Source: Candidatus Gastranaerophilales bacterium
GTDB lineage: Bacteria; Cyanobacteriota; Vampirovibrionia; Gastranaerophilales; Gastranaerophilaceae
Direction of reading: 5' to 3'
DNA length: 64,000 nucleotides
Assembly (NCBI GenBank): GCA_947625495.1
Contig: CANQOQ010000003.1
Span: forward strand, 62,001 to 126,000
Shown: piece after piece, positions 9,289-17,575 of the stretch
Layout: each line of letters begins with the position of its first letter
How positions within the stretch are numbered: the first letter of the stretch is position 1
The notes under the pieces: generated by a model
Told to the model about the DNA's origin: nothing
What the model saw: only the letters and a program-made list of their open reading frames with translations
Database searches by the model: none
Made by a program: the position numbers and the translations under genes

Positions 9289-9460
9289 AATTTTTATAAA
9301 CATTTTTATTAAAAAAAACCTCTCATAGACACATCTATAAAAGGCACTATGTTTCGCTAGTATGAGTTTTAAGAAATCAAATATATAATTTATTTTATAT
9401 AAAAATTACCCAACAGACTATTAGCCTTATGGCGTATAATACCGGTCATATAGTTAATAA

Positions 9461-11275
9461 CTATTTATGTTGAATTAAAGTTTTATATCCGGAAATTATT
9501 TTATTTTTTATTTTTTCAAACATATAAAGAGTATTCAAATATTTTAACGGTATCTTATCTATTTCAGGGAGCATAGATGCACCGTTTAAGCTGCTGTTGT
9601 ATATCATATATTGAGGAGTCTTTTTTAATTTATAAGCTTCCTTTTCAACTATTTCATCTTTTTCTTTTACATTTTCATTTTCATTACATATCATACTGTA
9701 TGATACGAAATCTTTATTTTTGATGTCTTCTGGATTAATAGAAAATTCTTCCGGATGTTCATAAATATATGTATCTCTGCATATTACAAATGAATGAAAT
9801 GCATATGATTTAACTTCTTTTTTATATTTATTTATAAAGTTAATGGTCATCATAAAATCATCCCAAGTTTCACCGGGGAAATTGTATATTAAATACAAAT
9901 GGTTGAAAATACCAATTTTATAAGCATCTTTAAGTATTCTTATTACCGTTGAAACCTTAATTCCTTTATTGTACTTATTTAAAATTTTAGGACTTGCGGT
10001 TTCTAATCCCCATTGAGCTATTCTAAGTCCTGATTTATATAATTTTTTCAGTAATTTTTTATCGAATTCTTCCTCAAAACGTAAATTTGTTAAATATCTG
10101 ATTTTTATTTTTTTTGAAATAATTTTATCTGCAAATTCTTCAATGAATTTAGGATGTAATGCCGCATCTTGGAAATGGAAATATTTTACATTATATTTTT
10201 TCATTAATTCTTCTATTTCTTGAATTACATCATCAACGCTTTTCGGATCATATACTTTACCGGAATTATAGTTACAGAATTTACATTTACCCCAATAGCA
10301 GCCGTAAGAAACTTTTATTGGAAGAATCGGTTCACTAAGATAATATTGAGAAAAATCATATCCGTTATAATTATATTTTCCGATTTTTTTATTTAATTTA
10401 TTCACATTTTTTGTTTGATAAATATTCCCGTTTTCAAAATATATAATATTTGATACATCCTTTATATTTCTTTTTCCGATATGATGTTCCCACAATTCTT
10501 TTACTGCAATTTCTCCGAGTCCTGTCATACAATAATCAACATATCGGGTAAATAATTCCTTATCATTTTTAATGTTTATTAATTCATAATCAATCCAGCT
10601 TCCACCTATCGCAATTTTTACATCGTACATTTTCCTTATAATTTTAATAGTCGTTAAGGCACCCAATAATTGATCGGTTGAATTTATTGAAATACAAACC
10701 AAATCACCATTTTCTATTTTTAAATTAGGTATTTTATATTCCATATATTCCAAAAATATATTTAAATCTTTATCTTCTGCTGCATTTTTAAAATTTGAAG
10801 AATATTCAGAAGCTCCTAAATTTATTAAAACATTAGAAAAGCCTTTGGTTCTTATTATATAAGGATAATAAGGAAAAGATAATATCTTTAGAGCTATATT
10901 TATATAATATTGACTGATTTCTTTAGATTTATAATCGAAAATTCCGTTTTTATTTTTTATAAGATTTGTTATAGTTTCTATTTTATAAATAAGAGTATTT
11001 ATATTTTTGTATTTTAGACAACTTTCAAGCATGTTTTTTATATAAGCAACCTTTTTAGGATCATATTTATTATCTCGATTTTCAACAATTTCTTTTGATT
11101 TTTTGATTGCATCAAGAATATGTTTCGGCTTTAGAATATAATTAAAAAAATCAATATTTAAATCATATACAATACATTCAACACCCATTTCTGATAATAC
11201 ACCCATAAGTGTCGGAATTCCTGTACTTGGATATCGAATATCCCACTGGGGAGGAAATATAAATACTGTTTTCAC
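9461..11275 (-). CDS. B12-binding-domain radical SAM protein
   Basis: 604 residues. The N-terminus ('FIFPPQWDIRYPSTGIP', 'LMGVLSEMG') is a typical cobalamin-binding-domain start of class B radical SAM enzymes. The cluster motif is at about residues 325-333, 'CYWGKCKFC', giving Cys-x4-Cys-x2-Cys, one residue longer than the usual x3 spacing. Downstream lie 'GLETASPKIL' and 'IYNFPGETWDDF', normal Elp3-like TIM-barrel elements. The substrate is unknown; relatives methylate or rearrange peptides, tetrapyrroles or lipids. It is monocistronic, and no precursor peptide gene is evident next to it. Confidence 0.85.
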   Translation of the reverse strand: MKTVFIFPPQWDIRYPSTGIPTLMGVLSEMGVECIVYDLNIDFFNYILKPKHILDAIKKSKEIVENRDNKYDPKKVAYIKNMLESCLKYKNINTLIYKIETITNLIKNKNGIFDYKSKEISQYYINIALKILSFPYYPYIIRTKGFSNVLINLGASEYSSNFKNAAEDKDLNIFLEYMEYKIPNLKIENGDLVCISINSTDQLLGALTTIKIIRKMYDVKIAIGGSWIDYELINIKNDKELFTRYVDYCMTGLGEIAVKELWEHHIGKRNIKDVSNIIYFENGNIYQTKNVNKLNKKIGKYNYNGYDFSQYYLSEPILPIKVSYGCYWGKCKFCNYNSGKVYDPKSVDDVIQEIEELMKKYNVKYFHFQDAALHPKFIEEFADKIISKKIKIRYLTNLRFEEEFDKKLLKKLYKSGLRIAQWGLETASPKILNKYNKGIKVSTVIRILKDAYKIGIFNHLYLIYNFPGETWDDFMMTINFINKYKKEVKSYAFHSFVICRDTYIYEHPEEFSINPEDIKNKDFVSYSMICNENENVKEKDEIVEKEAYKLKKTPQYMIYNSSLNGASMLPEIDKIPLKYLNTLYMFEKIKNKIISGYKTLIQHK

Positions 11276-11320
11276 TAATTATTTCACCTTCAATCCTGTA
11301 AAATAGCTTTATTTAATTAT

Positions 11321-11962
11321 TTATAGACTTTTTCCGAGTTCGTAGGCTTGTTTGGGGTAAACGGTATTATTTACGGAGCCTTCCGTCCAGACTCCGGATG
11401 CTATAATTTGCCCTGCATCTTGCCAGCCCAAGTAATTTATAAGAACCTCATAGTGGTTTTTAATGGGTTCAGCTTCTTTTTTTGAGGTATCAGCATATGT
11501 TAAAATAAGAGCAGCTTTTTTAAAAATGTGAATTCTACCGTTAATTGAATAAAATCTGTCTATTACTGCTTTTAATTGAGCGGATATTCCAAAATAGTAC
11601 ATAGGAGTAGCAAAAACAACCATATCTGAATCAACTATATTTTCTTTAATGAAATTAAAGTCATCATTAAAAACACAATCTCCATTCATACCGCATTTAT
11701 TGCAAGCTGTGCAGGGATGAACATTCTTAAATGCGCTGTCAAAACGAATTACATTATGACCTTTTTCTTTTGCTCCTTTGATAAAACTGTCAGCTAAGGT
11801 GTTTGAGTTGCCGTTTTTTCTCGGACTTCCCGTTATTACTAATATTTTCATTTTCCCTTTTTCCTCACTTAATGAGGGCAATACGGATTTTGAAAGTATT
11901 GCCCCGCCTGCCATAGTTCCAGCAGCAATTATAGAATTTTTTATAAAACTCCTTCTGTCCAT
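11321..11962 (-). CDS. flavodoxin-like NAD(P)H:FMN reductase with Tat signal
   Basis: The N-terminus 'MDRRSFIKNSIIAAG' is a twin-arginine signal (RRSFIK plus hydrophobic stretch), so the protein is probably exported folded with its flavin. The mature part starts 'MKILVITGSPRKNGNSNTLA', the FMN phosphate-binding loop of the NADPH-dependent FMN reductase/iron-sulfur-flavoprotein group. It continues with 'CTACNKCGMNGDC' and 'ATPMYYFGISAQLKAVIDR'. 213 residues is the full length. It overlaps the upstream flavodoxin gene by 22 bases and belongs to the operon with the aldo/keto reductase. Confidence 0.85.
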   Translation of the reverse strand: MDRRSFIKNSIIAAGTMAGGAILSKSVLPSLSEEKGKMKILVITGSPRKNGNSNTLADSFIKGAKEKGHNVIRFDSAFKNVHPCTACNKCGMNGDCVFNDDFNFIKENIVDSDMVVFATPMYYFGISAQLKAVIDRFYSINGRIHIFKKAALILTYADTSKKEAEPIKNHYEVLINYLGWQDAGQIIASGVWTEGSVNNTVYPKQAYELGKSL

Positions 11963-12522
11963 TTTTTAAGTTCTTCTTTTGTCGGATGATTGTTAAATAA
12001 CTTGCCTTCTATAATTTCAGTTGTATTTGAAACGCTTTTTTTCAGGTTATCTACAGTTCTGCCGAATCCGCTTCCGCCTGATGTTGCAAAAAGAATGATT
12101 TTTTTATTTGTAAAGTCGTGTGCTTCCAAAAATGTATTAACAATAGTAGGAGCTATATACCACCATATAGGGAACCCTAAAAATATTGTGTCATAACTAT
12201 CGGTTGAAAAATCATCATTAACTATTTCGGGACGTGAATTATGGTCATTCATTTCAAGCGTGCTTCTTGAATTTTTATTAGTCCAATCTAAGTCAGCTCT
12301 TGTATAAGGGACTTTCGGTTTTATTTCATAAATATCCGCATTTATTGCTTGAGCTAAATTTTGAGCAACTTGTTTTGTTGTACCTGTTGCGCTAAAATAA
12401 GCTACTAACACTTTTTTATCCATATTTGTATCCTCCTTTGCTTGTGATTTATCGTTTAGAATCCAAACAGCTCCTAAAACTGCAACAATTAATCCTAAAA
12501 TTATCAAAAATATATTTTTCAT
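11941..12522 (-). CDS. membrane-anchored flavodoxin
   Basis: 193 residues. Residues 4-22 form a hydrophobic anchor or signal ('FLIILGLIVAVLGAVWIL'). A flavodoxin domain follows, with the FMN phosphate loop 'AYFSATGTTKQVA' and the 'GFPIWWYIAPTIVNTFLEA' segment that is typical of the Flavodoxin_4 group. It probably serves as an electron carrier or quinone/aldehyde-linked reductase at the outer face of the membrane. It lies 11 bases after the aldo/keto reductase and overlaps the Tat-type reductase, all in one operon. Confidence 0.85.
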   Translation of the reverse strand: MKNIFLIILGLIVAVLGAVWILNDKSQAKEDTNMDKKVLVAYFSATGTTKQVAQNLAQAINADIYEIKPKVPYTRADLDWTNKNSRSTLEMNDHNSRPEIVNDDFSTDSYDTIFLGFPIWWYIAPTIVNTFLEAHDFTNKKIILFATSGGSGFGRTVDNLKKSVSNTTEIIEGKLFNNHPTKEELKKWTEGVL

Positions 12523-12533
12523 TTATTTTCTCC

Positions 12534-13457
12534 TTATTTCATTTCTTTTTCCCAATATCGAATTATATTTATATTTAAAATTTTAGACAAATTTTCAATT
12601 TTTTCAATATCTTCAGATGATAATTTTACTTTATTAGCTTTAATTAAATCTTCAACCTGATATACTTTTGTAACTCCGACTATAGGGAGCGTTCCTTTTG
12701 CTATTGCCCATGCAATCGGGATTTGTGCTGTTTGGACATTATATTTATCTGCAATTTCTTTTAAAAGTGCGTTAAGTTTTTCAAGTTTGCCTAAAAGAGG
12801 GTTGTATGTTTTTCCCCTGTCCGAGTTCTCGGGAAACGGGTGCTTTGTATCATATTTACAGGATAATGCGCCTTGTTCTAAAACCATATAAGCAAAAAAT
12901 GTTATTCCGTTTTGCCTGCAGTAATCAAGAATACCTGAATCTTCGCTCGAACGATTTAAAATACTAAAGTGGTTTTGAATGGCTGATATTTTTAATCCTT
13001 CTTTTGATAATATCTCTTGAGCTTCTTTTATTTCAGCCAAATTGTGATTAGATAGCCCAATTTTACCGATTTTCCCGCTCTTTGCTAATGGTATTAATTC
13101 CTGAACCCATTTTGGAGCGTCAGTCGGATTATGAATCCAATAATAATCTATAAAATCGACTCCCAATAACTCGGCACTTTTATTGAACATTGCTTCTACC
13201 ATGTTTCCCTGAAACAAAGACGCACATTGAGGAGTGAATTTTGCACTTATTTGAAAACCGTCTCTCGGAATTGTCCTTAAAAATTCACCTAAAATTTTTT
13301 CACTTGTACCCATTCCGTAAACATAAGCACTATCCCATAAAGTAAGCCCGTTTTTAACAGCTGTTTGAAATACAGGTCTTAAATCATCTTTGGTTAAATT
13401 ATTTCCGAAAGTTCCGTCATTTCCCCAAGCCCAGGCTCCAAGAGCTATTTTATTCAT
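12534..13457 (-). CDS. aldo/keto reductase
   Basis: A 307-residue NADPH-dependent oxidoreductase with the AKR tetrad: Asp and Tyr in 'LWDSAYVYGMGTSE', Lys in 'FQISAKF', His in 'YYWIHNP'. The C-terminal cofactor segment is 'PIVGVTKVYQVEDLIKA'. I chose the ATG complementary to 13455-13457 because AGGAGT lies 8 bases upstream; a longer frame to 13520 has no ribosome site. It is the first gene of the operon with two flavoproteins. A TTGACA-N3-TGTCAA palindrome 24 bases upstream of the start suggests control by the nearby TetR regulator. It probably reduces toxic aldehydes or ketones. Confidence 0.9.
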   Translation of the reverse strand: MNKIALGAWAWGNDGTFGNNLTKDDLRPVFQTAVKNGLTLWDSAYVYGMGTSEKILGEFLRTIPRDGFQISAKFTPQCASLFQGNMVEAMFNKSAELLGVDFIDYYWIHNPTDAPKWVQELIPLAKSGKIGKIGLSNHNLAEIKEAQEILSKEGLKISAIQNHFSILNRSSEDSGILDYCRQNGITFFAYMVLEQGALSCKYDTKHPFPENSDRGKTYNPLLGKLEKLNALLKEIADKYNVQTAQIPIAWAIAKGTLPIVGVTKVYQVEDLIKANKVKLSSEDIEKIENLSKILNINIIRYWEKEMK

Positions 13458-13481
13458 ATTATGTACTCCTTTAATTCTATA

Positions 13482-13496
13482 TTGACACAATGTCAA
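13482..13496. promoter_or_regulatory. putative TetR operator, copy 1
   Basis: TTGACA-CAA-TGTCAA is a perfect 6-bp palindrome with a 3-base centre. It sits between the aldo/keto reductase start (minus strand) and the divergent pseudogene at 13522. A near-identical copy lies at 14765-14779, next to the TetR gene. Each half also reads as a -35 hexamer on either strand, so a bound repressor would block RNA polymerase. Confidence 0.75.
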
Positions 13497-13521
13497 AATA
13501 AAATAAAAAAGGAGAAACAAT

Positions 13522-13985
13522 ATGCCTATTATTCAAATAGAAGCGGTTAGACCCACACTTAAACAGAAAGAAAAATTAATGATGAAGGAGCAAAAATTGT
13601 TTCAAAATATCCGGATAGATTTAAACTTTTTGCAACACTGCCTCTGCCTGATATAGAAAATTCAATAAAAGAAATAAATTATGCTTATGATGAACTTCAC
13701 GCAATAGGTATAAAACTGCCGACAAGTGTCAATGGGACTTATTTAGGCGATGAAAAATTTGACCCTGTTTTTAGAGAATTAAATAAAAGAAAAACTATTG
13801 TTATTTTGCACCCCGTTCAAACCTTGAATATGGCAGATATTTCACATCTTTTATACGGAAGCGATTATCCCTATGCGTATCCTGAGTTTATAGAAAAACA
13901 GAAAGAAAAACTTGATAAAACAAAGCTTTTGAACAAAAAAGATAAAATCAAAATTTATAAAAATAATTATGAATTTATAAAATAA
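13522..13985 (+). pseudogene. remnant: tautomerase start joined to decayed amidohydrolase
   Basis: A good ribosome site (AAGGAG) precedes ATG 13522, which begins 'MPIIQIEAVRPTLKQKEK', a 4-oxalocrotonate tautomerase-type N-terminus with the catalytic Pro. Within ~25 codons the reading switches frame to an amidohydrolase-2 sequence ('KYPDRFKLFATLPLPD', 'FDPVFRELNKRKTIVILHP'). After 'HPVQT' the sequence jumps straight to 'ISHLLYGSDYPYAYPEF', skipping the middle of the barrel. The frame then runs to TAA at 13985. These are deletions fusing two former genes, so the product should be inactive. It is divergent from the aldo/keto reductase and shares the palindrome at 13482. Confidence 0.75.
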
Positions 13986-14000
13986 TAATACAACTCAAAT

Positions 14001-14114
14001 TTATTTTACATTTTTTGCATTTTTAATCCAAACGTGGTTTTCGCCTTTGCTTTGCGGTTTATTTTGAGCCATTACTCCTGCTAAGGCGAGAGGAATGTAT
14101 AAAATTTATTTCAT
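14001..14114 (-). pseudogene. remnant of a short secreted protein, stop at codon 3
   Basis: AAGAGGTAAAA precedes an ATG (complement of 14112-14114), but codon 3 is TAA. Past that stop the frame stays open ('IPLALAGVMAQNKPQSKG' then 'ENHVWIKNAKNVK') and looks like the end of a signal peptide followed by a short mature part. It lies 9 bases after the TetR gene in the same direction. I read it as a collapsed exported protein; the family cannot be named. Confidence 0.45.
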
Positions 14115-14123
14115 TTTTACCTC

Positions 14124-14741
14124 TTAATTCAAAAGCAGTTTTACGCAGTTATAAGTTATTTCATAAATACTGTGGTGAATAAATCCGACCTTTGCTATTT
14201 CCATAGCTTCTTTTTGTTTTTCGCTTACGGTTGTATATGGGTAAATCCCGTAAATAAAGGGAAACAGAGCATAAATAAATTTTGTTCTGTCACCATCTTT
14301 CATATCAGGGCAGAATTTTTCAAGCAGTTTATTTAAAGTTTTCATAGAATTTCCGAATGCTGTTTTAAATTCCGCCAATACTTCAAGACGGCTATTTGCC
14401 TCCATATCAAAATGATTCATCATCAGCCTTAGCATATCTTCTCTTTTTGCTAATGATTCAGCGATATTTTTTGCAATCTCATCTTTTGATAAAGTTTTAT
14501 TATTTTGAATAATATTTTCTAAATCACCTACCCAAGCCTCATATTGCCTTTTATTGAGCATAAGAAAGATTTCTTCTTTTGTTTCAAAGTAGTTATAAAT
14601 CGAGGTTCTTTTAAAAGTTGTAAGCTCTGCAATATCATTTAAAGTTATATCTTTAAAATTTTTTACTTTGTACAGCTTTTCAGCAGCATTTAAAATTTCT
14701 TCTTTTCTTGTATTAACCAGTTCAATTGAGCCTTTGGGCAT
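14124..14741 (-). CDS. TetR/AcrR family transcriptional regulator
   Basis: 205 residues. The N-terminal helix-turn-helix is clear: 'RKEEILNAAEKLY' followed by 'ITLNDIAELT' and the recognition helix 'FKRTSIYNYFETKEEIF'. The C-terminal part is the all-helical ligand and dimer domain and is not diagnostic. The gene is divergent from the CMD/cupin operon, and a TTGACA-N3-TGTCAA palindrome lies in the shared promoter region. A second copy of that palindrome controls the aldo/keto reductase side. I infer an autoregulated repressor of the whole redox cassette, released by an electrophile or similar ligand. Confidence 0.9.
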   Translation of the reverse strand: MPKGSIELVNTRKEEILNAAEKLYKVKNFKDITLNDIAELTTFKRTSIYNYFETKEEIFLMLNKRQYEAWVGDLENIIQNNKTLSKDEIAKNIAESLAKREDMLRLMMNHFDMEANSRLEVLAEFKTAFGNSMKTLNKLLEKFCPDMKDGDRTKFIYALFPFIYGIYPYTTVSEKQKEAMEIAKVGFIHHSIYEITYNCVKLLLN

Positions 14742-14764
14742 AATTTCATCCTTTTATAAGTCTA

Positions 14765-14779
14765 TTGACATAGTGTCAA
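14765..14779. promoter_or_regulatory. putative TetR operator, copy 2, with divergent promoters
   Basis: TTGACA-TAG-TGTCAA lies between the TetR gene and the CMD gene. On the minus strand TTGACA is followed after 16 bases by TATAAA and then the TetR start. On the plus strand TTGACA is followed after 15 bases by TATACT (14786-14791). The palindrome therefore overlaps the -35 of both promoters, the usual arrangement for an autoregulated TetR repressor. Confidence 0.75.
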
Positions 14780-14829
14780 AATAAATATACTATTATTGTT
14801 ATATTGTGTCAACAAAAAGGGTAAAGATT

Positions 14830-15672
14830 ATGAAAAAAATACTCGCAATTTTAGTATTAATTATGATTTCAATAAGTTCTACGGTTTTTGCAAAGGAGGA
14901 AAAAATGACAAGATATGATATCGCAAATAAAAATCTTCAAACACTTTTTAATATCAGCCTTGAAAATAATAAGGGCGCAGATAAAGACTTTATGGATATT
15001 TTGCAAAAATATATCTTTGGTGAAGTCTTTGAGGTGGGTGAGCTTGATATAAAAACGAGGGAGCTTTTGACGGTTACAACGCTTAGCGCTTTGCAAACGC
15101 TTCCGCAGTTAAAGGCTCATATAAATGGGGCATTAAATGCAGGTAATAATCCTATTGAAATTAGAGAAGCCATTTATCAGTGTGCGCCTTTCATAGGTTT
15201 TCCTAAAACTCTTAATGCAATAGCCGTTTTTAATGAAGTTATTAAAACAAGAGGGCTTGAAGGTGAGTTAAAATCAACAGCAACAACGACAGAAAAAGAC
15301 AGATTTAAGAAAGGTTTTGAAATCCAAAATCCTCTGTATGGCGGTGAGATAAAAGAAAATTTTAAAAATCTGCCCGATAATATGGGAAGTGATGTAGCAA
15401 GATTTTTAACTGAAGTATGTTTTGGCGACTATTACACAAGAGAAGGACTGGAGCTTAAAACAAGAGAGCTTTTAACAATAGCTGTTTTAACAACTACAAA
15501 AAACTTTGATACTCTAAAAAGCCATATAAAAGGCAATTTAAAAGCAGGAAACTCTATTGAAACAATAACTGCTTCAATTATTCAAATTATGCCGTATATC
15601 GGATTCCCCGATAGTTTTCAAGCATTAAAAGCTGTTCAGGAAGTTATGAAAGAAGAAAAAGCAGGGAAATAA
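14830..15672 (+). CDS. exported double-domain carboxymuconolactone decarboxylase/AhpD-like protein
   Basis: 280 residues with a signal peptide (MKKILAILVLIMISISSTVFA). Two CMD domains follow in tandem, each with the signature 'LKTRELLTI' or 'IKTRELLTVT', then 'LPQLKAHINGALNAGN' or 'TLKSHIKGNLKAGN', and 'CAPFIGFPKTLNA' or 'IMPYIGFPDSFQA'. The CxxC pair of true AhpD is not seen, so peroxidase activity is uncertain. I start it at ATG 14830 (ribosome site AAAGGG) rather than the GTG at 14806. The cupin gene follows after one base. It is probably a periplasmic partner of the aldo/keto reductase and flavoproteins. Confidence 0.85.
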   Translation: MKKILAILVLIMISISSTVFAKEEKMTRYDIANKNLQTLFNISLENNKGADKDFMDILQKYIFGEVFEVGELDIKTRELLTVTTLSALQTLPQLKAHINGALNAGNNPIEIREAIYQCAPFIGFPKTLNAIAVFNEVIKTRGLEGELKSTATTTEKDRFKKGFEIQNPLYGGEIKENFKNLPDNMGSDVARFLTEVCFGDYYTREGLELKTRELLTIAVLTTTKNFDTLKSHIKGNLKAGNSIETITASIIQIMPYIGFPDSFQALKAVQEVMKEEKAGK

Positions 15673-15673
15673 T

Positions 15674-16186
15674 ATGAAAAAATCAGTAATACTTTTAATT
15701 ACAATTATATTTATATCTGCAAATTTAGCGTTTGCGATGATTTCAAAGAAGGAGAAACCAACAGTGTTAACTAAAGAAGAATATCAAAAAACAATTATGT
15801 TTCCGATTGGAAGCCCTAATGACGCTTATAAACAATATTTTATCGGTCAAAGCTATATTGCGCCAGTATCAACCAGTCAGGTTAAAATGTTTAACGTAAC
15901 GTTTGAGCCCAAATGCAGAAATAACTGGCATATACATAAAGCAAAAGAAGGCGGAGGGCAAATTTTAATCGCTGTAGGCGGTCGAGGCTACTATCAAGAA
16001 TGGGGAAAAGACCCGATTGAAATGAAGCCGGGGGACGTCATAAATATTCCTGCGAACGTTAAACACTGGCACGGGGCAGCACCAAACAGCTGGTTTTCTC
16101 ATTTAGCAGTTGAAGTTGATGGAACAGAGACGGAAAATGTATGGCTTGAACCTGTCGACAATGAACAATATTCAAAATTAAAATAA
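15674..16186 (+). CDS. exported cupin-domain protein
   Basis: 170 residues with a signal peptide ('LLITIIFISANLAFA'). A single cupin fold carries metal ligands: 'NNWHIHKAKEGGGQ' supplies two His and a Glu position, and 'NVKHWHGAAPNSWFSHLAVE' the second motif. Cupins of this kind are commonly found next to CMD proteins in bacterial redox cassettes. Translation is tightly linked to the CMD gene upstream (one base between them). The substrate is unknown. Confidence 0.85.
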   Translation: MKKSVILLITIIFISANLAFAMISKKEKPTVLTKEEYQKTIMFPIGSPNDAYKQYFIGQSYIAPVSTSQVKMFNVTFEPKCRNNWHIHKAKEGGGQILIAVGGRGYYQEWGKDPIEMKPGDVINIPANVKHWHGAAPNSWFSHLAVEVDGTETENVWLEPVDNEQYSKLK

Positions 16187-16195
16187 GGTAAAATT

Positions 16196-16474
16196 ATGGA
16201 AGAAATAAGAATTGATGTCAGAAATCAAGAATCTGAAAGGATTGAAGAATAAAGAAGAAGCTCCGATTTATGCTTCGGGATAAACCAAACAAACCCGACA
16301 ACCCCTGAATGTAAAGAACTTATTGATGAACTTTTCAATCATACACTTGGTGAAAATGCAGTAGTAGAGGCGGGTGCGGTTGTTACAAAAGATGTACCCG
16401 ATAACGCAGTTGTTGTCGGAACCCCCGCTAGAGTAATTAAATACCTTGATAAAGAAAAATTTAAAAACAATTAA
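16196..16474 (+). pseudogene. remnant of a hexapeptide-repeat sugar O-acetyltransferase
   Basis: After the cupin gene, ATG 16196 opens a frame of only 18 codons (to TAA 16252). In the next stretch, '[13 protein letters not shown]' resembles the N-terminal Mac domain of maltose/galactoside acetyltransferases. It is joined directly to the C-terminal left-handed helix end, '[20 protein letters not shown]' then '[10 protein letters not shown]'. The middle of the enzyme, with the catalytic His, is missing. It is an internally deleted gene in the same operon as the CMD and cupin genes. Confidence 0.7.
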
Positions 16475-16492
16475 ACTAAAATTGCCAAATGT

Positions 16493-16816
16493 TTAAATTA
16501 AATACTTATCATTATTAGCACCGGGGATTTTAACGACGACATTTTGCGTATCATCTTCAAGGCATTCAAAATCCGTTGATTCATTAGGCTCCATTACAAT
16601 TATATCACCTTTTTTATATTCTACACCATTCATTCTCACTCTGCCTTGAATAATTACCGTGATTTCAGTTGCGATTTTATGATAGTGACGCTCTTCATAA
16701 TCACCTTTTTTATAGCTTTTAACCGCTGCCTCAACATCATTTGTCTTATATAATGTCGGTTTGAAGTTACCTACGAACCAACCTTTTATCATATCTTCAA
16801 GTTTAGCTGTTTTCAT
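16493..16816 (-). CDS. small cytoplasmic cupin protein
   Basis: 107 residues, no signal peptide. The core cupin motif is visible as 'YEERHYHKIATEITVIIQG' (metal-type His-x-His and Glu), with the second motif around 'YKKGDIIVMEPNESTDFE'. It is the last gene of the operon with two nucleotidyltransferases, a HAD phosphatase and a GDPD-like protein, 13 bases after the preceding gene. A role in forming or isomerising a sugar or polyol phosphate for the glycan is inferred from context only. Confidence 0.7.
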   Translation of the reverse strand: MKTAKLEDMIKGWFVGNFKPTLYKTNDVEAAVKSYKKGDYEERHYHKIATEITVIIQGRVRMNGVEYKKGDIIVMEPNESTDFECLEDDTQNVVVKIPGANNDKYLI

Positions 16817-16829
16817 CTGAGTTTTCGTT

Positions 16830-17558
16830 TCATTCTTTGCTTATATTTTTTATATACTTATCTAAATCTTCAGGTGTTCCGATTCCATGCATAGCAGTTT
16901 TATCTATTGTATAAATGCCGAATTTTTTGCCTTGACTTATAGCATAGTTATAAACAGGCGCTACATAAAATTCATTATTTACTCTTTCATTTCTGACTAT
17001 CATATCTATTGCGTTTTGAACAAAATCGCATCCGTGCTTAAAATAATAAATACCGACTGTTGCATACTCTGATATGACTTCTTTTTCTCTAATCATGACA
17101 ATATTGCCATTTTCATCAAGCTTTGCATAGGACCATTTTTTATCGTTATCTTCAAAACAAAGTACAGATCCGTCAAGCTCGCGATTTTCACTATCATCAA
17201 TGTAATCAGCTATATTCATATCAACAATTTGATCTGAATTTGCAATTAATAATGGAATATCATTATTAATAAGACGATGTGTATGTAATACCGTGCAAGC
17301 TGCACCTTCCGTTAATTTATCAATCAAATCAAATTCGACATTATAATTAGCCTTAATCCAATTAACAGTATTTTGCTCATTTTCATAATGCTCAGCACGT
17401 GCAAGAAGAATAAATTTAGCATTTTTTATCTTTAAATTATCCAAGACATGGCAGATCATGGGTTTACCCATAACATCAATGAACGGTTTTGGTTTAGCGT
17501 ATCCTGCTTTAGCAAATCTTGAACCTGCTCCTGCCATCGGTATTACTATATTTATCAT
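16830..17558 (-). CDS. nucleotidyltransferase (NTP_transferase family)
   Basis: 242 residues. The nucleotide-binding signature is canonical: 'IPMAGAGSRFAKAGYAKPKP' followed by 'GKPMICHVL'. The metal-binding Asp lies in 'LLIANSDQIVD', and the substrate-side strand ends in 'GIGTPEDLDKYI'. The family joins an NTP to a sugar- or polyol-phosphate. It is paralogous to the gene just upstream (17576-18310), and the HAD phosphatase precedes both. I cannot tell the NTP or substrate from the sequence. Confidence 0.8.
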   Translation of the reverse strand: MINIVIPMAGAGSRFAKAGYAKPKPFIDVMGKPMICHVLDNLKIKNAKFILLARAEHYENEQNTVNWIKANYNVEFDLIDKLTEGAACTVLHTHRLINNDIPLLIANSDQIVDMNIADYIDDSENRELDGSVLCFEDNDKKWSYAKLDENGNIVMIREKEVISEYATVGIYYFKHGCDFVQNAIDMIVRNERVNNEFYVAPVYNYAISQGKKFGIYTIDKTAMHGIGTPEDLDKYIKNISKE

Positions 17559-17575
17559 TTATTCTCCTTTATTAA

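Noticed and set aside
9313-9370. CTCATA...TATGAG inverted repeat as a terminator
   Set aside because: The arms are only 6 bases with a loop of more than 30 and no convincing T-run; I see no stable structure.
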